Program-made: the position numbers and the translations under genes
Notes under the pieces: generated by a model
What the model saw: only the letters and a program-made list of their open reading frames with translations
Database searches by the model: none
Told to the model about the DNA's origin: nothing
Source of the DNA: Ancylomarina longa
Lineage (GTDB): Bacteria > Bacteroidota > Bacteroidia > Bacteroidales > Marinifilaceae
Length of the DNA: 64,000 nucleotides
NCBI RefSeq assembly: GCF_003996985.1
Contig: NZ_RJJX01000016.1
Span: 1-64,000, forward strand
Direction: 5' to 3'
Shown here: piece by piece, positions 55,151-63,217 of the stretch
Layout of the letters: each line of letters starts with the position of its first letter
Position numbering within the stretch: position 1 is the stretch's first letter

Positions 55151-56179
55151 ATGATATTAGTGACCGGTGGAACAGGACTTGTAGGATCGCATCTTTTATT
55201 CGATTTGGTGTCGAAAGGGAAAAAAGTGCGCGCCTTAAAAAGAAAAACCAGCAACACACAACTCGTTCGCCAAACTTTTGGCTACTATTCAGAAATTCCC
55301 GATGAACTCTTTAATCGGATAGAATGGCTGGATGGTGATATGCTCGATTCCTTTAGCTTGGAAGATGCCTTAGTCGGAATCGGGGAGGTATATCACTGCG
55401 CAGCCCTGGTTTCCTTTAGAAAATCAGATCGTAAAAGCATGCAGGATATTAATGTGAAAGGTACCCGCAATTTGGTGAATGCTTGTCTGGATGCCAACAT
55501 CAGAAAATTTTGCATGGTTAGCTCTGTAGCTGCATTGGGAACCCCCGCTGAAGGCGAAAATACCGTTACCGAAAACACACCATGGAGACCGGAAGATAAA
55601 AGATCGGCCTATTCTATCAGTAAATTTAATTCAGAACTGGAAGTATGGAGAGGAATTGAGGAAGGCCTAGATGCTGTAATTGTAAATCCATCCGTGATTC
55701 TTGGTCCCGGACAGTGGAACAAGGGGAGTTCCTTGCTTTTTAGCACTGTTGCCAAAGGATTAAAATACTATACCAAAGGAATTACCGGTTATGTTGATGT
55801 TCGGGATGTGAGCAAAACAATGATTCAATTGATGGAAAGTGACATTGTGAATGAACGCTTTATTCTTAACAGCGAAGACTGTACTTATGAATTTATTTTC
55901 AAGACCATCGCAAAGTATTTAGGAATTGCCGGTCCCACAAAATATGCCAATAGAAAGATGACTGAAATTGGTTGGAGATTGGCTTCTCTGCAAAAAGTAT
56001 TTCTATTTAAGCAGTCCGGCTTTACGAAGGAAACTGCGCGAGCTGCTCATAATGTGAAATACTTTACTAATCAGAAAATAAAAAACAGCTTGGATTTTGA
56101 GTTTATCCCAATAGAGCAGAGTATTACCGATATGGCGAAGCATTACCCAAAATCCCACGCTAAGGAAGCCAAGAATTAA
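55151..56179 (+). CDS. NAD-dependent epimerase/dehydratase (extended SDR)
   Basis: A 342-residue extended short-chain dehydrogenase/reductase. The NAD-binding loop TGGTGLVGSHL starts at residue 5, and the catalytic YxxxK is YSISK (near 157) with a preceding SSVAALG. The C-terminal part resembles 3-beta-hydroxysteroid dehydrogenase or dihydroflavonol-reductase-like SDRs (FTKETARAAHNVKYFTNQKI). The substrate is not known. It lies behind the OsmC gene and convergent with the XRE regulator. Confidence 0.87.
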   Translation: MILVTGGTGLVGSHLLFDLVSKGKKVRALKRKTSNTQLVRQTFGYYSEIPDELFNRIEWLDGDMLDSFSLEDALVGIGEVYHCAALVSFRKSDRKSMQDINVKGTRNLVNACLDANIRKFCMVSSVAALGTPAEGENTVTENTPWRPEDKRSAYSISKFNSELEVWRGIEEGLDAVIVNPSVILGPGQWNKGSSLLFSTVAKGLKYYTKGITGYVDVRDVSKTMIQLMESDIVNERFILNSEDCTYEFIFKTIAKYLGIAGPTKYANRKMTEIGWRLASLQKVFLFKQSGFTKETARAAHNVKYFTNQKIKNSLDFEFIPIEQSITDMAKHYPKSHAKEAKN

Positions 56180-56208
56180 TACACCACGAAAGTGTCGAGC
56201 TTTATTTC

Positions 56209-56520
56209 CTATTCCTTTCCTAAAAGCTTTATCACCTCTTTCAAGGTTTTGTTTTCGACTTTTAGGGCTTCCTTTTCAGGATCGAGTGGATTTTGAATAT
56301 TGATTTCATCCGCAATAATTTTGAAAAAATTTAACTGCAATGCCCAGCTAATATCAATAAGTCGATGAATCTGCAAAGTCGGGCTTTTCAAAATATGATA
56401 CATGGAATTCATACTAATTTGCAATTTTTTAGCCAAATCAGATGCGCTAAGTCCCTGTTTATTCATTTCTGATAAAATCAATTCATTGATTGGTCTTGGA
56501 GTTTTCTCTTGGGGAATCAT
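56209..56520 (-). CDS. XRE-type helix-turn-helix regulator
   Basis: A 103-residue DNA-binding protein with one Cro/C1-type HTH (about residues 11-65: LSASDLAKKLQISMNSMYHILKSPTLQIHRLIDISWAL) and a short C-terminal helix that may dimerise (EKEALKVENKTLKEVIKLLGKE, split by a hinge). No cognate gene lies beside it, so its target is unknown. Confidence 0.85.
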   Translation of the reverse strand: MIPQEKTPRPINELILSEMNKQGLSASDLAKKLQISMNSMYHILKSPTLQIHRLIDISWALQLNFFKIIADEINIQNPLDPEKEALKVENKTLKEVIKLLGKE

Positions 56521-56754
56521 TATGATGAAATTTTAGCTTAAAAACACGTTCGTTTAATACAAAATACAAATTTTTATTATTTTTTTTAGTATTTTATTTT
56601 GATTTCTTTGTATTTTTCCCTGCTTTATTAGTGATTCCCCTTGCTTTATTATTATCTCCCTTTACTTTTTTGGTGTTTTATTTTGTATTGTTAGGCTTTA
56701 TTTACAATTTCTTATTATTATTCATTGCTTTTCGATACTATATGTGATCTTGAG

Positions 56755-56791
56755 AAAAAGTAAAAGCCACTCCAAATAAATGGAATGGCTT
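56755..56791 (-). terminator. Terminator of metK
   Basis: An 11-bp stem (56764-56774 with 56781-56791), fully paired on the minus strand with one G-U, loop 6 nt, followed there by TTTAC and T5. The T-rich stretch between here and 56521 holds no gene. Confidence 0.75.
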
Positions 56792-56814
56792 ATATCTATT
56801 GTTTTTGTAATCGC

Positions 56815-58071
56815 TTACAAATGGAAAGCTTCTTTTAATTTCTCGATATAATCTAATTTTTCCCAGGTGAACAATTCTACTTCTCTTTCTACATCCTCGA
56901 AATAAGGAGATTCGAAATGCTTCACTACTGTTCTGGGAGTACGACCCATGTGACCATAGGCAGCAGATTCCTCATAAATAGGATTTCGTAATTTCAAGCG
57001 TTGCTCAATAGCTGCCGGACGTAAATCGAACAGATCTTTAATTTTATCGGCGATTTGACCATCTTGTAAATTTACCTTTGATTTACCGTAAGTATTTACA
57101 AAAATCCCTACCGGTTCGGCAACACCAATAGCATAAGAAAGCTGCACCAAAATTTCATCAGCAACACCTGCCGCTACAAGATTCTTAGCAATATGGCGAG
57201 AGGCATAAGCCGCAGAACGGTCTACCTTGGAAGGATCTTTACCCGAGAAAGCACCACCACCATGAGCACCTTTACCGCCATAGGTATCAACAATAATTTT
57301 ACGCCCCGTTAATCCGGTATCGCCATGAGGCCCACCAATCACAAATTTTCCGGTTGGATTTACATGCAAAATAAAATCCTCATCGAACATTGCCTGTACG
57401 CGTTCCGGCAATTGTTTAATCACACGAGGAATCAAAATATTGCGAACATCTTTCTTGATTTTTGCCAGCATCAACACATCATTTGGACCAAAATCATCAT
57501 GTTGTGTCGAAACCACAATAGTATGCACTCTTTCGATAGTATCATTATCGGCATATTGAATGGTAACCTGTGATTTGGAATCGGGACGAAGATAAGTCAT
57601 CTCTCTACCTTCCCGGCGAATAGCTGCCAGCTCAATCAATAAACGATGAGAAAGCTCCAAAGACAAAGGCATATAATCATCGGTTTCCTTGCAGGCATAG
57701 CCAAACATCATTCCCTGATCGCCGGCACCCTGAGCCATTGGATCTTCACGATCAACTCCGCGGTTTATATCATCCGATTGCTCGTGAATTGCAGACAATA
57801 CCCCGCAGGATGCGCCATCGAATTGATATTCGCTTTTGGTATAGCCAATGCGATTGATTACGCCACGCGCAACCTCTTGAGCATCGATATAAGTTTTGGT
57901 TTTCACCTCACCGGCAAGTACTACCTGTCCGGTAGTTACCAAAGTTTCCAAGGCAACTTTTGAATCCGGATCAAAAGCCAAAAATTTATCCAATAATGCG
58001 TCTGATATTTGATCAGCAACCTTGTCAGGATGTCCTTCAGAAACGGATTCTGATGTGAATAAATATCCCAT
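56815..58071 (-). CDS. metK: S-adenosylmethionine synthase
   Basis: MetK makes SAM from methionine and ATP. The 418-residue cytosolic enzyme has the family motifs [30 protein letters not shown] and [19 protein letters not shown], with the metal-binding Asp/Glu in their usual places. The length is slightly above E. coli MetK (384), as is common in Bacteroidota. It has a 250-nt leader beginning with a SAM-II-like aptamer, so its product probably controls its own expression. Confidence 0.96.
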   Translation of the reverse strand: MGYLFTSESVSEGHPDKVADQISDALLDKFLAFDPDSKVALETLVTTGQVVLAGEVKTKTYIDAQEVARGVINRIGYTKSEYQFDGASCGVLSAIHEQSDDINRGVDREDPMAQGAGDQGMMFGYACKETDDYMPLSLELSHRLLIELAAIRREGREMTYLRPDSKSQVTIQYADNDTIERVHTIVVSTQHDDFGPNDVLMLAKIKKDVRNILIPRVIKQLPERVQAMFDEDFILHVNPTGKFVIGGPHGDTGLTGRKIIVDTYGGKGAHGGGAFSGKDPSKVDRSAAYASRHIAKNLVAAGVADEILVQLSYAIGVAEPVGIFVNTYGKSKVNLQDGQIADKIKDLFDLRPAAIEQRLKLRNPIYEESAAYGHMGRTPRTVVKHFESPYFEDVEREVELFTWEKLDYIEKLKEAFHL

Positions 58072-58270
58072 AATGTTTTAGTTTAAAATATTTAAAGTGC
58101 TTATCGTTTAAGGTATTTAGAGTATCAAAACAATAATCTAAAAGTATCTCCAACAAATAAAACTTATAACTTCAAGTACTATCAAGCACACAAGGAACTT
58201 CAAGTACTTATATTTAAAAATATATCGGAAAGTAATGGATGATTGTATAATTGCAGAAAAGCAATATTAC
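58072..58270 (-). other. Long metK leader between aptamer and start codon
   Basis: About 200 nt of AT-rich RNA leader. The 13-mer AACTTCAAGTACT occurs twice about 34 bp apart (near 58163 and 58197 on the plus strand). No intrinsic terminator or gene is visible, so how the upstream aptamer would act on metK translation is not clear. Confidence 0.4.
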
Positions 58271-58320
58271 ACCATTTAGCATTTTTTTCTGTGGTCGCAA
58301 GCAGCCAAATCTTTCCACTT
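58271..58320 (-). ncRNA. SAM-II-type riboswitch upstream of metK
   Basis: On the minus strand, stem P1 pairs GTGG (58318-58315) with CCAC (58294-58291) and encloses AAAGATTTGGCTGCTTGCGA; an A-rich linker then leads to GCTAAA (58280-58275) followed by TGG. This reproduces the SAM-II order: stem, GATTT loop, TTGC, stem, A-rich linker, GCTAAA. The loop ATTTGGC can pair with GCTAAAT to give the class pseudoknot. SAM-II normally represses methionine or SAM genes, matching metK downstream. A promoter ends immediately before it. Judged by eye; no covariance search was run. Confidence 0.7.
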
Positions 58321-58329
58321 AATTCGGGG

Positions 58330-58361
58330 CAAAGGAAAGTAATATTTTGGAAAGAAACAAA
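58330..58361 (-). promoter_or_regulatory. Promoter of the riboswitch-metK transcript
   Basis: On the minus strand TTTG (58361-58358), a 20-nt spacer and TTCCTTTG (58337-58330) match TTTG-N19-21-TAnnTTTG with one deviation (T for A). Transcription would start about 58323, right in front of the aptamer. Confidence 0.5.
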
Positions 58362-58445
58362 ATCGCAGCAACTGTTTTTTGTCACTTTTCCAGAGATGAA
58401 TTCTGAAAAACAGACAGTTCCAATACATACAAGACATCTAAGTCT

Positions 58446-59348
58446 TTATTGTGCTGTTAATTCATGGAAGATATCTTCTAAATTTTTAGTTTGAGATTTC
58501 ATTTCGAGGATCACCAATTTTTTTGCTACGGCGAATTGAAAAATATCTTTCCGTATATCTGTTGCCGCTACAATCTCATATTTATTTAATCCCGAACGGG
58601 TAATTTGAAGTACTCCTTTCAAATCCTTTAATAAATCTTTCTCCACCTCCTTCTCAAACTCCACCGCAAAAACCTTCGAATTAAGATTGGAACTTAAAGA
58701 ATCCATTTTACGATCGGCAACCAAGCTGCCTTTGTCTACAATTAATACCCTTTCGCAACAAGCCTCCACCTCCTGCATGATATGAGTAGAAAGCATTACG
58801 GTTTTTTCCTTTCCAATTTCCTGTATCAAATTTCTAATCTCTACCAATTGATTGGGATCTAATCCTGTAGTTGGTTCATCGAGTATCAATACTTTGGGAT
58901 CGTGAATTAAAGCCTGAGCAATACCTACCCGCTGACGATATCCTTTTGATAGTGCTCCAATTTTTTTATGCTGTTCCGATTCCAAACCGGTTCTGTTGAT
59001 CATCTCTGCAATTCTACTCTTTTTGCCCTTTCCTAATTTATAGATAGCTGCCACATGCTCCAGATATTCTTTTATATACATCTCGGGATACAAAGGATTA
59101 TGCTCGGGCAGATAACCGATTTGTTTACGGATTTCCAAAGAATGCACTTCGATATTCAAGCCATTTACTTCCACAACGCCGGAACTTTGTGGAATATAGC
59201 CAGTAATAATTTTCATCATGGTAGATTTACCCGCTCCGTTTGGTCCCAAAAAGCCAACAATCTCCCCCTCATTGATTTCAAAACTCACCCTATCAAGAGC
59301 TTTTTGAGCTCCATAATGTTTGCTAACTTCCTGAACTTTAATCGACAT
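58446..59348 (-). CDS. gldA: Gliding-motility ABC transporter ATPase GldA
   Basis: The 300-residue ATP-binding subunit has Walker A GPNGAGKST, signature LSKGYRQRVGIAQAL, Walker B VLILDEP and a GldA-typical C-terminal region of about 80 residues after the H-loop (STHIMQEVEACCERVLIV). GldA works with the permeases GldF and GldG in gliding and T9SS-linked envelope functions. Those partners are not adjacent here, so the transporter is split in the genome or the name is only the nearest family. Divergent from ispG with overlapping promoters. Confidence 0.85.
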   Translation of the reverse strand: MSIKVQEVSKHYGAQKALDRVSFEINEGEIVGFLGPNGAGKSTMMKIITGYIPQSSGVVEVNGLNIEVHSLEIRKQIGYLPEHNPLYPEMYIKEYLEHVAAIYKLGKGKKSRIAEMINRTGLESEQHKKIGALSKGYRQRVGIAQALIHDPKVLILDEPTTGLDPNQLVEIRNLIQEIGKEKTVMLSTHIMQEVEACCERVLIVDKGSLVADRKMDSLSSNLNSKVFAVEFEKEVEKDLLKDLKGVLQITRSGLNKYEIVAATDIRKDIFQFAVAKKLVILEMKSQTKNLEDIFHELTAQ

Positions 59349-59432
59349 GATTTTATTATTTGAGATGCAATATTACCGGATAAACAGCAAGCCCGGCACT
59401 TTCTAAAGACCTGCTAAGCATAAACGAACTAC

Positions 59433-59465
59433 CAAATTTATAAATTTTATCACTTACCTTTGCAA
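59433..59465 (-). promoter_or_regulatory. Putative gldA promoter
   Basis: On the minus strand TTG (59465-59463), a 22-nt spacer and TAAATTTG (59440-59433). It overlaps, on the other strand, the ispG -7 box, so the two divergent promoters probably compete. Confidence 0.4.
59455..59462 (+). promoter_or_regulatory. Putative -7 element of ispG
   Basis: TACCTTTG matches TAnnTTTG 24 bp above the ATG at 59487, with no clear -33 TTG. Confidence 0.4.
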
Positions 59466-59486
59466 TTCAATTCAAATTGAAAGAAA

Positions 59487-61448
59487 ATGAATTCTTCACA
59501 GCATAACAATTTTTGTAAAAATATCTTCCAATATACTCGCCGTAATTCAAGCGAATGTAAAGTGGGAAATACTCCCTTAGGCGCAAAACATCCCATTCGT
59601 GTTCAATCAATGACAAATACAGACACGAACGACATTGAAACCAGTGTTCAACAATCCATCCGAATGATTGAATCCGGTGCAGCCTATGTGCGACTTACCA
59701 CACAAGGAACAAAAGAAGCCGAAAACTTAAAATTTATCAAGGAAGCTCTAGTAAAGAAAGGATTTGAAACACCCTTGGTTGCGGATATTCATTTTAATAC
59801 CAAAGCTGCTTTTATTGCAGCAAAATATGCTGATAAAGTGAGAATCAATCCCGGTAATTTTGTGGATAAAAGAGCAGATTTTAAAGATCACAGTTACGGG
59901 GATATTAAATACCAGGAAGATCTGCAAAAGATAAAAGATAATTTTGTGCCACTACTTCGCATTTGTAAGGAAAATAGCACAGCACTTCGCATCGGTACCA
60001 ACCATGGTTCTTTATCCGACCGAATAATGAGTAGATATGGAGATACACCACATGGAATGGTGGAAGCCACTTTAGAATTTTTGCGTATTTGCAAGGAGGA
60101 GAATTTTTCGGATGTAGCCATTTCCATTAAGTCCAGCAACACGGTAATGATGGTGAAAACTGTCCGCCTACTGGTCTGCGAGATGGAGAAAGAAAATATG
60201 CATTATCCTTTGCATTTAGGAGTTACCGAAGCCGGAGAAGGAGAGGATGGAAGAATTAAATCAGCCGTAGGAACCGGAGCTCTGTTAAACGATGGTATTG
60301 GGGATACGGTAAGAATATCACTTACAGAAAATCCTGAAATTGAATCTCCTGTTGGTCAAAAATTAGTTGATTATATTTCCCACAAACAAAATCATCCCCT
60401 CATTACTGCTCCTGAAAAAGCAGAAATCAATCTTCTGGATTTTTACAAGCGTAGTACCACTTTGGTGAAAAATATTGGTAGTCCAAAAGTGCCGGTTGTA
60501 ATTGCAGATCTCAGTCATGAAAAATATTTGCTAACGGATTTGCCGGTGAAAGCAGGTTATATTTTAGATCCTGATAAAATTGAATGGAAAAAAGATAAGC
60601 TGGCAGCAGATTTTATATACGTGAACGGATGCGATCCAATTTTTGCTGATTATCCAGAAGATCTGGGAATCATCGTAGATCAGGATTGCTGGGAATTAGC
60701 AAATCAATATAGTGAAAACACTTATCCATTATTTCAGGCAGCAGAATTTCTGCATGATGACCTTTCGGGGAATTATAGTCCCATTCATTTTGTAGAATGC
60801 ACTTATACTGATCTGAGCGAGGCTTTCCTTACTAAAGTAAAGGAAAATCCAAAGGTGGTATTAATATGCAATTCAAACCATCAAAATGCCTTTGCCGAAC
60901 AGCGGGCGTTTGCATATAGTTTGATTCAAAATAAATGCGATGCTCCCCTCGTTTTCAAACGCTCCTTTACGGATGATATTTTAGAGGATTTCCAATTAAA
61001 AGCTGCAAGTGACTTGGGTAGTTTATTTTTTGATGGTTTTGGAAATGGCATTTGTCTTAGCAATCATGGTTATTTGCCAGCTATGGAAATTATCTCCACG
61101 GCTTTTGGAATCTTGCAGGCAGCCCGTGTTCGAACCAGTAAAACAGAATTTGTATCCTGTCCGGGATGTGGAAGAACCCTTTTTCAGTTGCAGGATGTAG
61201 TTGCAGAAGTAAAAAAACAATTCGCACATCTTACTCACCTAAAAATTGGCGTGATGGGTTGCATCGTTAATGGTCCCGGCGAGATGGGCGATGTAGATTA
61301 CGGCTATGTAGGAGCAGGACCAGGGAAAATTTCTATTTATAAAGGCCATGAGGTGATTAAAAAAAATATTCCCAGTGAAAATGCAATTCAAGAGCTTATG
61401 GAGGTCATTAAAATAAACGGAGATTGGATTGAAAATAAAACAAATTAA
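59487..61448 (+). CDS. ispG: 4-hydroxy-3-methylbut-2-enyl diphosphate synthase, long form
   Basis: IspG (GcpE) catalyses the sixth step of the MEP isoprenoid pathway with a [4Fe-4S] cluster. The 653-residue protein has the N-terminal TIM barrel (VQSMTNTDTND, VRLTTQGTKEAENL), a roughly 230-residue middle insert domain (about 300-530) and a C-terminal reductase part with cluster motif CPGCGRT and GCIVNGPGE. The insert (A* domain) is the three-domain form found in Bacteroidota, Chlamydiae and plants. Single gene. Confidence 0.95.
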   Translation: MNSSQHNNFCKNIFQYTRRNSSECKVGNTPLGAKHPIRVQSMTNTDTNDIETSVQQSIRMIESGAAYVRLTTQGTKEAENLKFIKEALVKKGFETPLVADIHFNTKAAFIAAKYADKVRINPGNFVDKRADFKDHSYGDIKYQEDLQKIKDNFVPLLRICKENSTALRIGTNHGSLSDRIMSRYGDTPHGMVEATLEFLRICKEENFSDVAISIKSSNTVMMVKTVRLLVCEMEKENMHYPLHLGVTEAGEGEDGRIKSAVGTGALLNDGIGDTVRISLTENPEIESPVGQKLVDYISHKQNHPLITAPEKAEINLLDFYKRSTTLVKNIGSPKVPVVIADLSHEKYLLTDLPVKAGYILDPDKIEWKKDKLAADFIYVNGCDPIFADYPEDLGIIVDQDCWELANQYSENTYPLFQAAEFLHDDLSGNYSPIHFVECTYTDLSEAFLTKVKENPKVVLICNSNHQNAFAEQRAFAYSLIQNKCDAPLVFKRSFTDDILEDFQLKAASDLGSLFFDGFGNGICLSNHGYLPAMEIISTAFGILQAARVRTSKTEFVSCPGCGRTLFQLQDVVAEVKKQFAHLTHLKIGVMGCIVNGPGEMGDVDYGYVGAGPGKISIYKGHEVIKKNIPSENAIQELMEVIKINGDWIENKTN

Positions 61449-61523
61449 TTTGTCCATTGCATTTTAAGATTAGACATAGTTTTATATCTTGCATAATAGA
61501 AGCTATCAATTTAAAAGCAAGTA

Positions 61524-62309
61524 GTGAAGAAAAAATTTGCACTAATATTTTTCTTGTTCCTAACAACTTTTGCTCAAGGTGAAAAACTCGAAATGAGCGG
61601 AATTTTTCTTGGGAAAAATCTCTACGTAATGAACCCATTTGCGGATTCAGGGATTGGCTATTGTGTATATGAAGTTACTATAAATGGGCAAACTACATCC
61701 GATGAAATCAACAGTAGTGCTTTTGAAATTGATTTAAATGCTTTTCATTTTGATTTGGGTGAAAAGATAAATATTGTACTTCGTTTCAAAAACGGGTGTC
61801 TGCCTAAAATAATTAATCCGGAAGTAATAGAGGCAAAAGCATCATTTGTACTACAAAGTGCCACGGTGAACAAAAAGGGCATTTTGGAATGGACTACAAG
61901 AGGAGAATTAGGTTCTCTACCGTATGAAATTCAGCAATTCAGATGGAACAAATGGATTACTGTTGGTATAGTAGAGGGGAAGGGTGCACCAACTATTAAC
62001 AAATATCAGCTAAATGTTCGCCCACACACCGGCAAAAACACTTTCCGTTTAGCACAAACCGATTATACTGGAATACCTAAATATTCTTCTGAAATTCATT
62101 ATCAATCCAAAGCAGCCAACATACATTTTGGTCCCTTAAAAGTTAAAGATGAACTGCTTTTCACCGATTCTACGCTTTATGAAATTTATGATAATTATGG
62201 GAATATTGTTTTTAAAGGTTTCAGCGATAAAATAAATCTAAAAGGTCTGCAATCAGGGTTGTATTACATTAATTACGACAATACGATGGGAAGTTTTCAC
62301 AAGAAATAA
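61524..62309 (+). CDS. Exported protein with a sorting-domain-like C-terminus
   Basis: The 261-residue protein has a signal peptide (VKKKFALIFFLFLTTFAQG read from a GTG start) and no lipobox. The middle is beta-rich without a known motif. The last 50 residues (YEIYDNYGNIVFKGFSD...LKGLQSGLYYINY) resemble the beta-sandwich of T9SS type A sorting domains, whose usual pattern is a 'Y-D-x-x-G-x-x-V' strand and a 'L-x-x-GxY' strand, though the terminal Lys-rich tail (GSFHKK) is short. It may be a substrate of the secretion system encoded in this window. Confidence 0.65.
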   Translation: MKKKFALIFFLFLTTFAQGEKLEMSGIFLGKNLYVMNPFADSGIGYCVYEVTINGQTTSDEINSSAFEIDLNAFHFDLGEKINIVLRFKNGCLPKIINPEVIEAKASFVLQSATVNKKGILEWTTRGELGSLPYEIQQFRWNKWITVGIVEGKGAPTINKYQLNVRPHTGKNTFRLAQTDYTGIPKYSSEIHYQSKAANIHFGPLKVKDELLFTDSTLYEIYDNYGNIVFKGFSDKINLKGLQSGLYYINYDNTMGSFHKK

Positions 62310-62312
62310 TTC

Positions 62313-62942
62313 CTAATTCTTAAACAAATCCAAAATACTTTCTCCTTTTTCCAAATTAAGATGATGTATTTTCATTCCTACCGATTGAGCAGCTTTAACA
62401 TTTACCAATACATCATCTATAAATAAGGTTTCTGAGGCTTTCAGGCCTTCCATTTCCAGCACGGTGGTGTATATTTTTGTATCAGGCTTTCTCAATCCCA
62501 TTTGATGTGAATAGTAGTCTTTTTCAAAAAAAGAAGAAAGTTGAACCCCATGAACATTTTTAATCTTACTTGTATAAGCTTCCCAATGAATCGCATTCGT
62601 ATTACTCAGTAAAAATACACGATGATTTTTCCTCAAATGACTTAATAGATTTAATCGCTCCCAAGGCAAATCCAAAAGCATAGAATTCCAAGCTTCATCA
62701 ATTTCTTGATCAGTAACTGTCCGGGAAATATATTTTCTTAATTCCGATCGAAATTGAGCCGGTGTAAGGAATCCTTTTTCCAACAAATCAAATAATCCAT
62801 TGTGCTGGTATTCTTTTTTCACTAATTCGGTATCGGTTAAACCAATTTTTTTAAAACTATCCACAGCGCGTTGAGGATTGATATTCAGCAGTACACCCCC
62901 AAAATCAAAGATTAAATTAGGAATCGTATTATATTTTTGCAT
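62313..62942 (-). CDS. HAD-family phosphatase
   Basis: A 209-residue HAD-superfamily hydrolase with motif I FDFGGVLLNI (nucleophile Asp near residue 14), a helical cap, motif II LLSNTN, motif III Lys in LRKPDTKIY, and motif IV TLFIDDVLVNV. It belongs to the beta-phosphoglucomutase/phosphatase (HAD-IA) type; the substrate is not deducible. It is convergent with the sorting-domain-like gene, with only 3 bp between stop codons, and has a TAnnTTTG box upstream. Confidence 0.88.
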   Translation of the reverse strand: MQKYNTIPNLIFDFGGVLLNINPQRAVDSFKKIGLTDTELVKKEYQHNGLFDLLEKGFLTPAQFRSELRKYISRTVTDQEIDEAWNSMLLDLPWERLNLLSHLRKNHRVFLLSNTNAIHWEAYTSKIKNVHGVQLSSFFEKDYYSHQMGLRKPDTKIYTTVLEMEGLKASETLFIDDVLVNVKAAQSVGMKIHHLNLEKGESILDLFKN

Positions 62943-63003
62943 AAATTTTTGCTTTCATTTATTGAATTATTCAACACAAATATGTAATATTGCACTCCGA
63001 AAA

Positions 63004-63011
63004 CAAAGATA
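63004..63011 (-). promoter_or_regulatory. Putative -7 element of the HAD phosphatase gene
   Basis: On the minus strand TATCTTTG matches TAnnTTTG about 60 bp above the ATG at 62942. No -33 TTG. Confidence 0.35.
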
Positions 63012-63042
63012 AAGCGTTGTTTTTATTTTATAAGTTTTTCGA

Positions 63043-63116
63043 GGGCCTATAGCTCAGCTGGTTAGAGCACCTGACTCATAATCAGGGGGTCCATGGTTCA
63101 AGCCCATGTGGGCCCA
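63043..63116 (+). tRNA. tRNA-Ile2 with anticodon CAU (lysidine type) or, less likely, tRNA-Met
   Basis: A 74-base cloverleaf: acceptor GGGCCTA with TGGGCCC, D-arm AGCTC...GAGC, anticodon stem CCTGA/TCAGG with loop CTCATAA (anticodon CAT at 63077-63079), GGTTCAAGC T-arm and discriminator A. The CCA end is not encoded (CC follows, then C). CAU could be Met or Ile2. The C4-G69 and C5-G68 pairs are those TilS uses to recognise Ile2, so Ile2 is favoured. Confidence 0.85.
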
Positions 63117-63122
63117 CCCCCA

Positions 63123-63157
63123 AAAAAACACTCAATCTGTTGATTGAGTGTTTTTTG
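63123..63157. terminator. Terminator of the tRNA gene
   Basis: AAAAAACACTCAATC (63123-63137) pairs perfectly with GATTGAGTGTTTTTT (63142-63156), loop 4 nt. It can end the tRNA transcript and also that of the convergent right-edge gene. Confidence 0.85.
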
Positions 63158-63217
63158 CTTTTTGGAAATAAGCCCGATTCAAAATTAAGTAGTTTTGGAT
63201 CAAATTAGAAGCTTGTT

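Noticed and set aside
56521-56754. T-rich stretch as a coding or repeat element
   Set aside because: Low-complexity AT-rich DNA without frame, dyad or repeat unit of fixed length.
58200-58385. 61-codon minus-strand frame across the metK leader
   Set aside because: It runs through the SAM-II-like aptamer and its promoter and shows no protein-like pattern; the RNA explanation is better.
59487-61448. ispG as a gene fusion or assembly error because of its 653 residues
   Set aside because: The middle insert domain is the normal three-domain form in this phylum.
63043-63116. Plain tRNA-Met call from anticodon CAU
   Set aside because: The C4-G69 and C5-G68 pairs favour lysidine-modified Ile2; kept as Ile2 with Met as the alternative.
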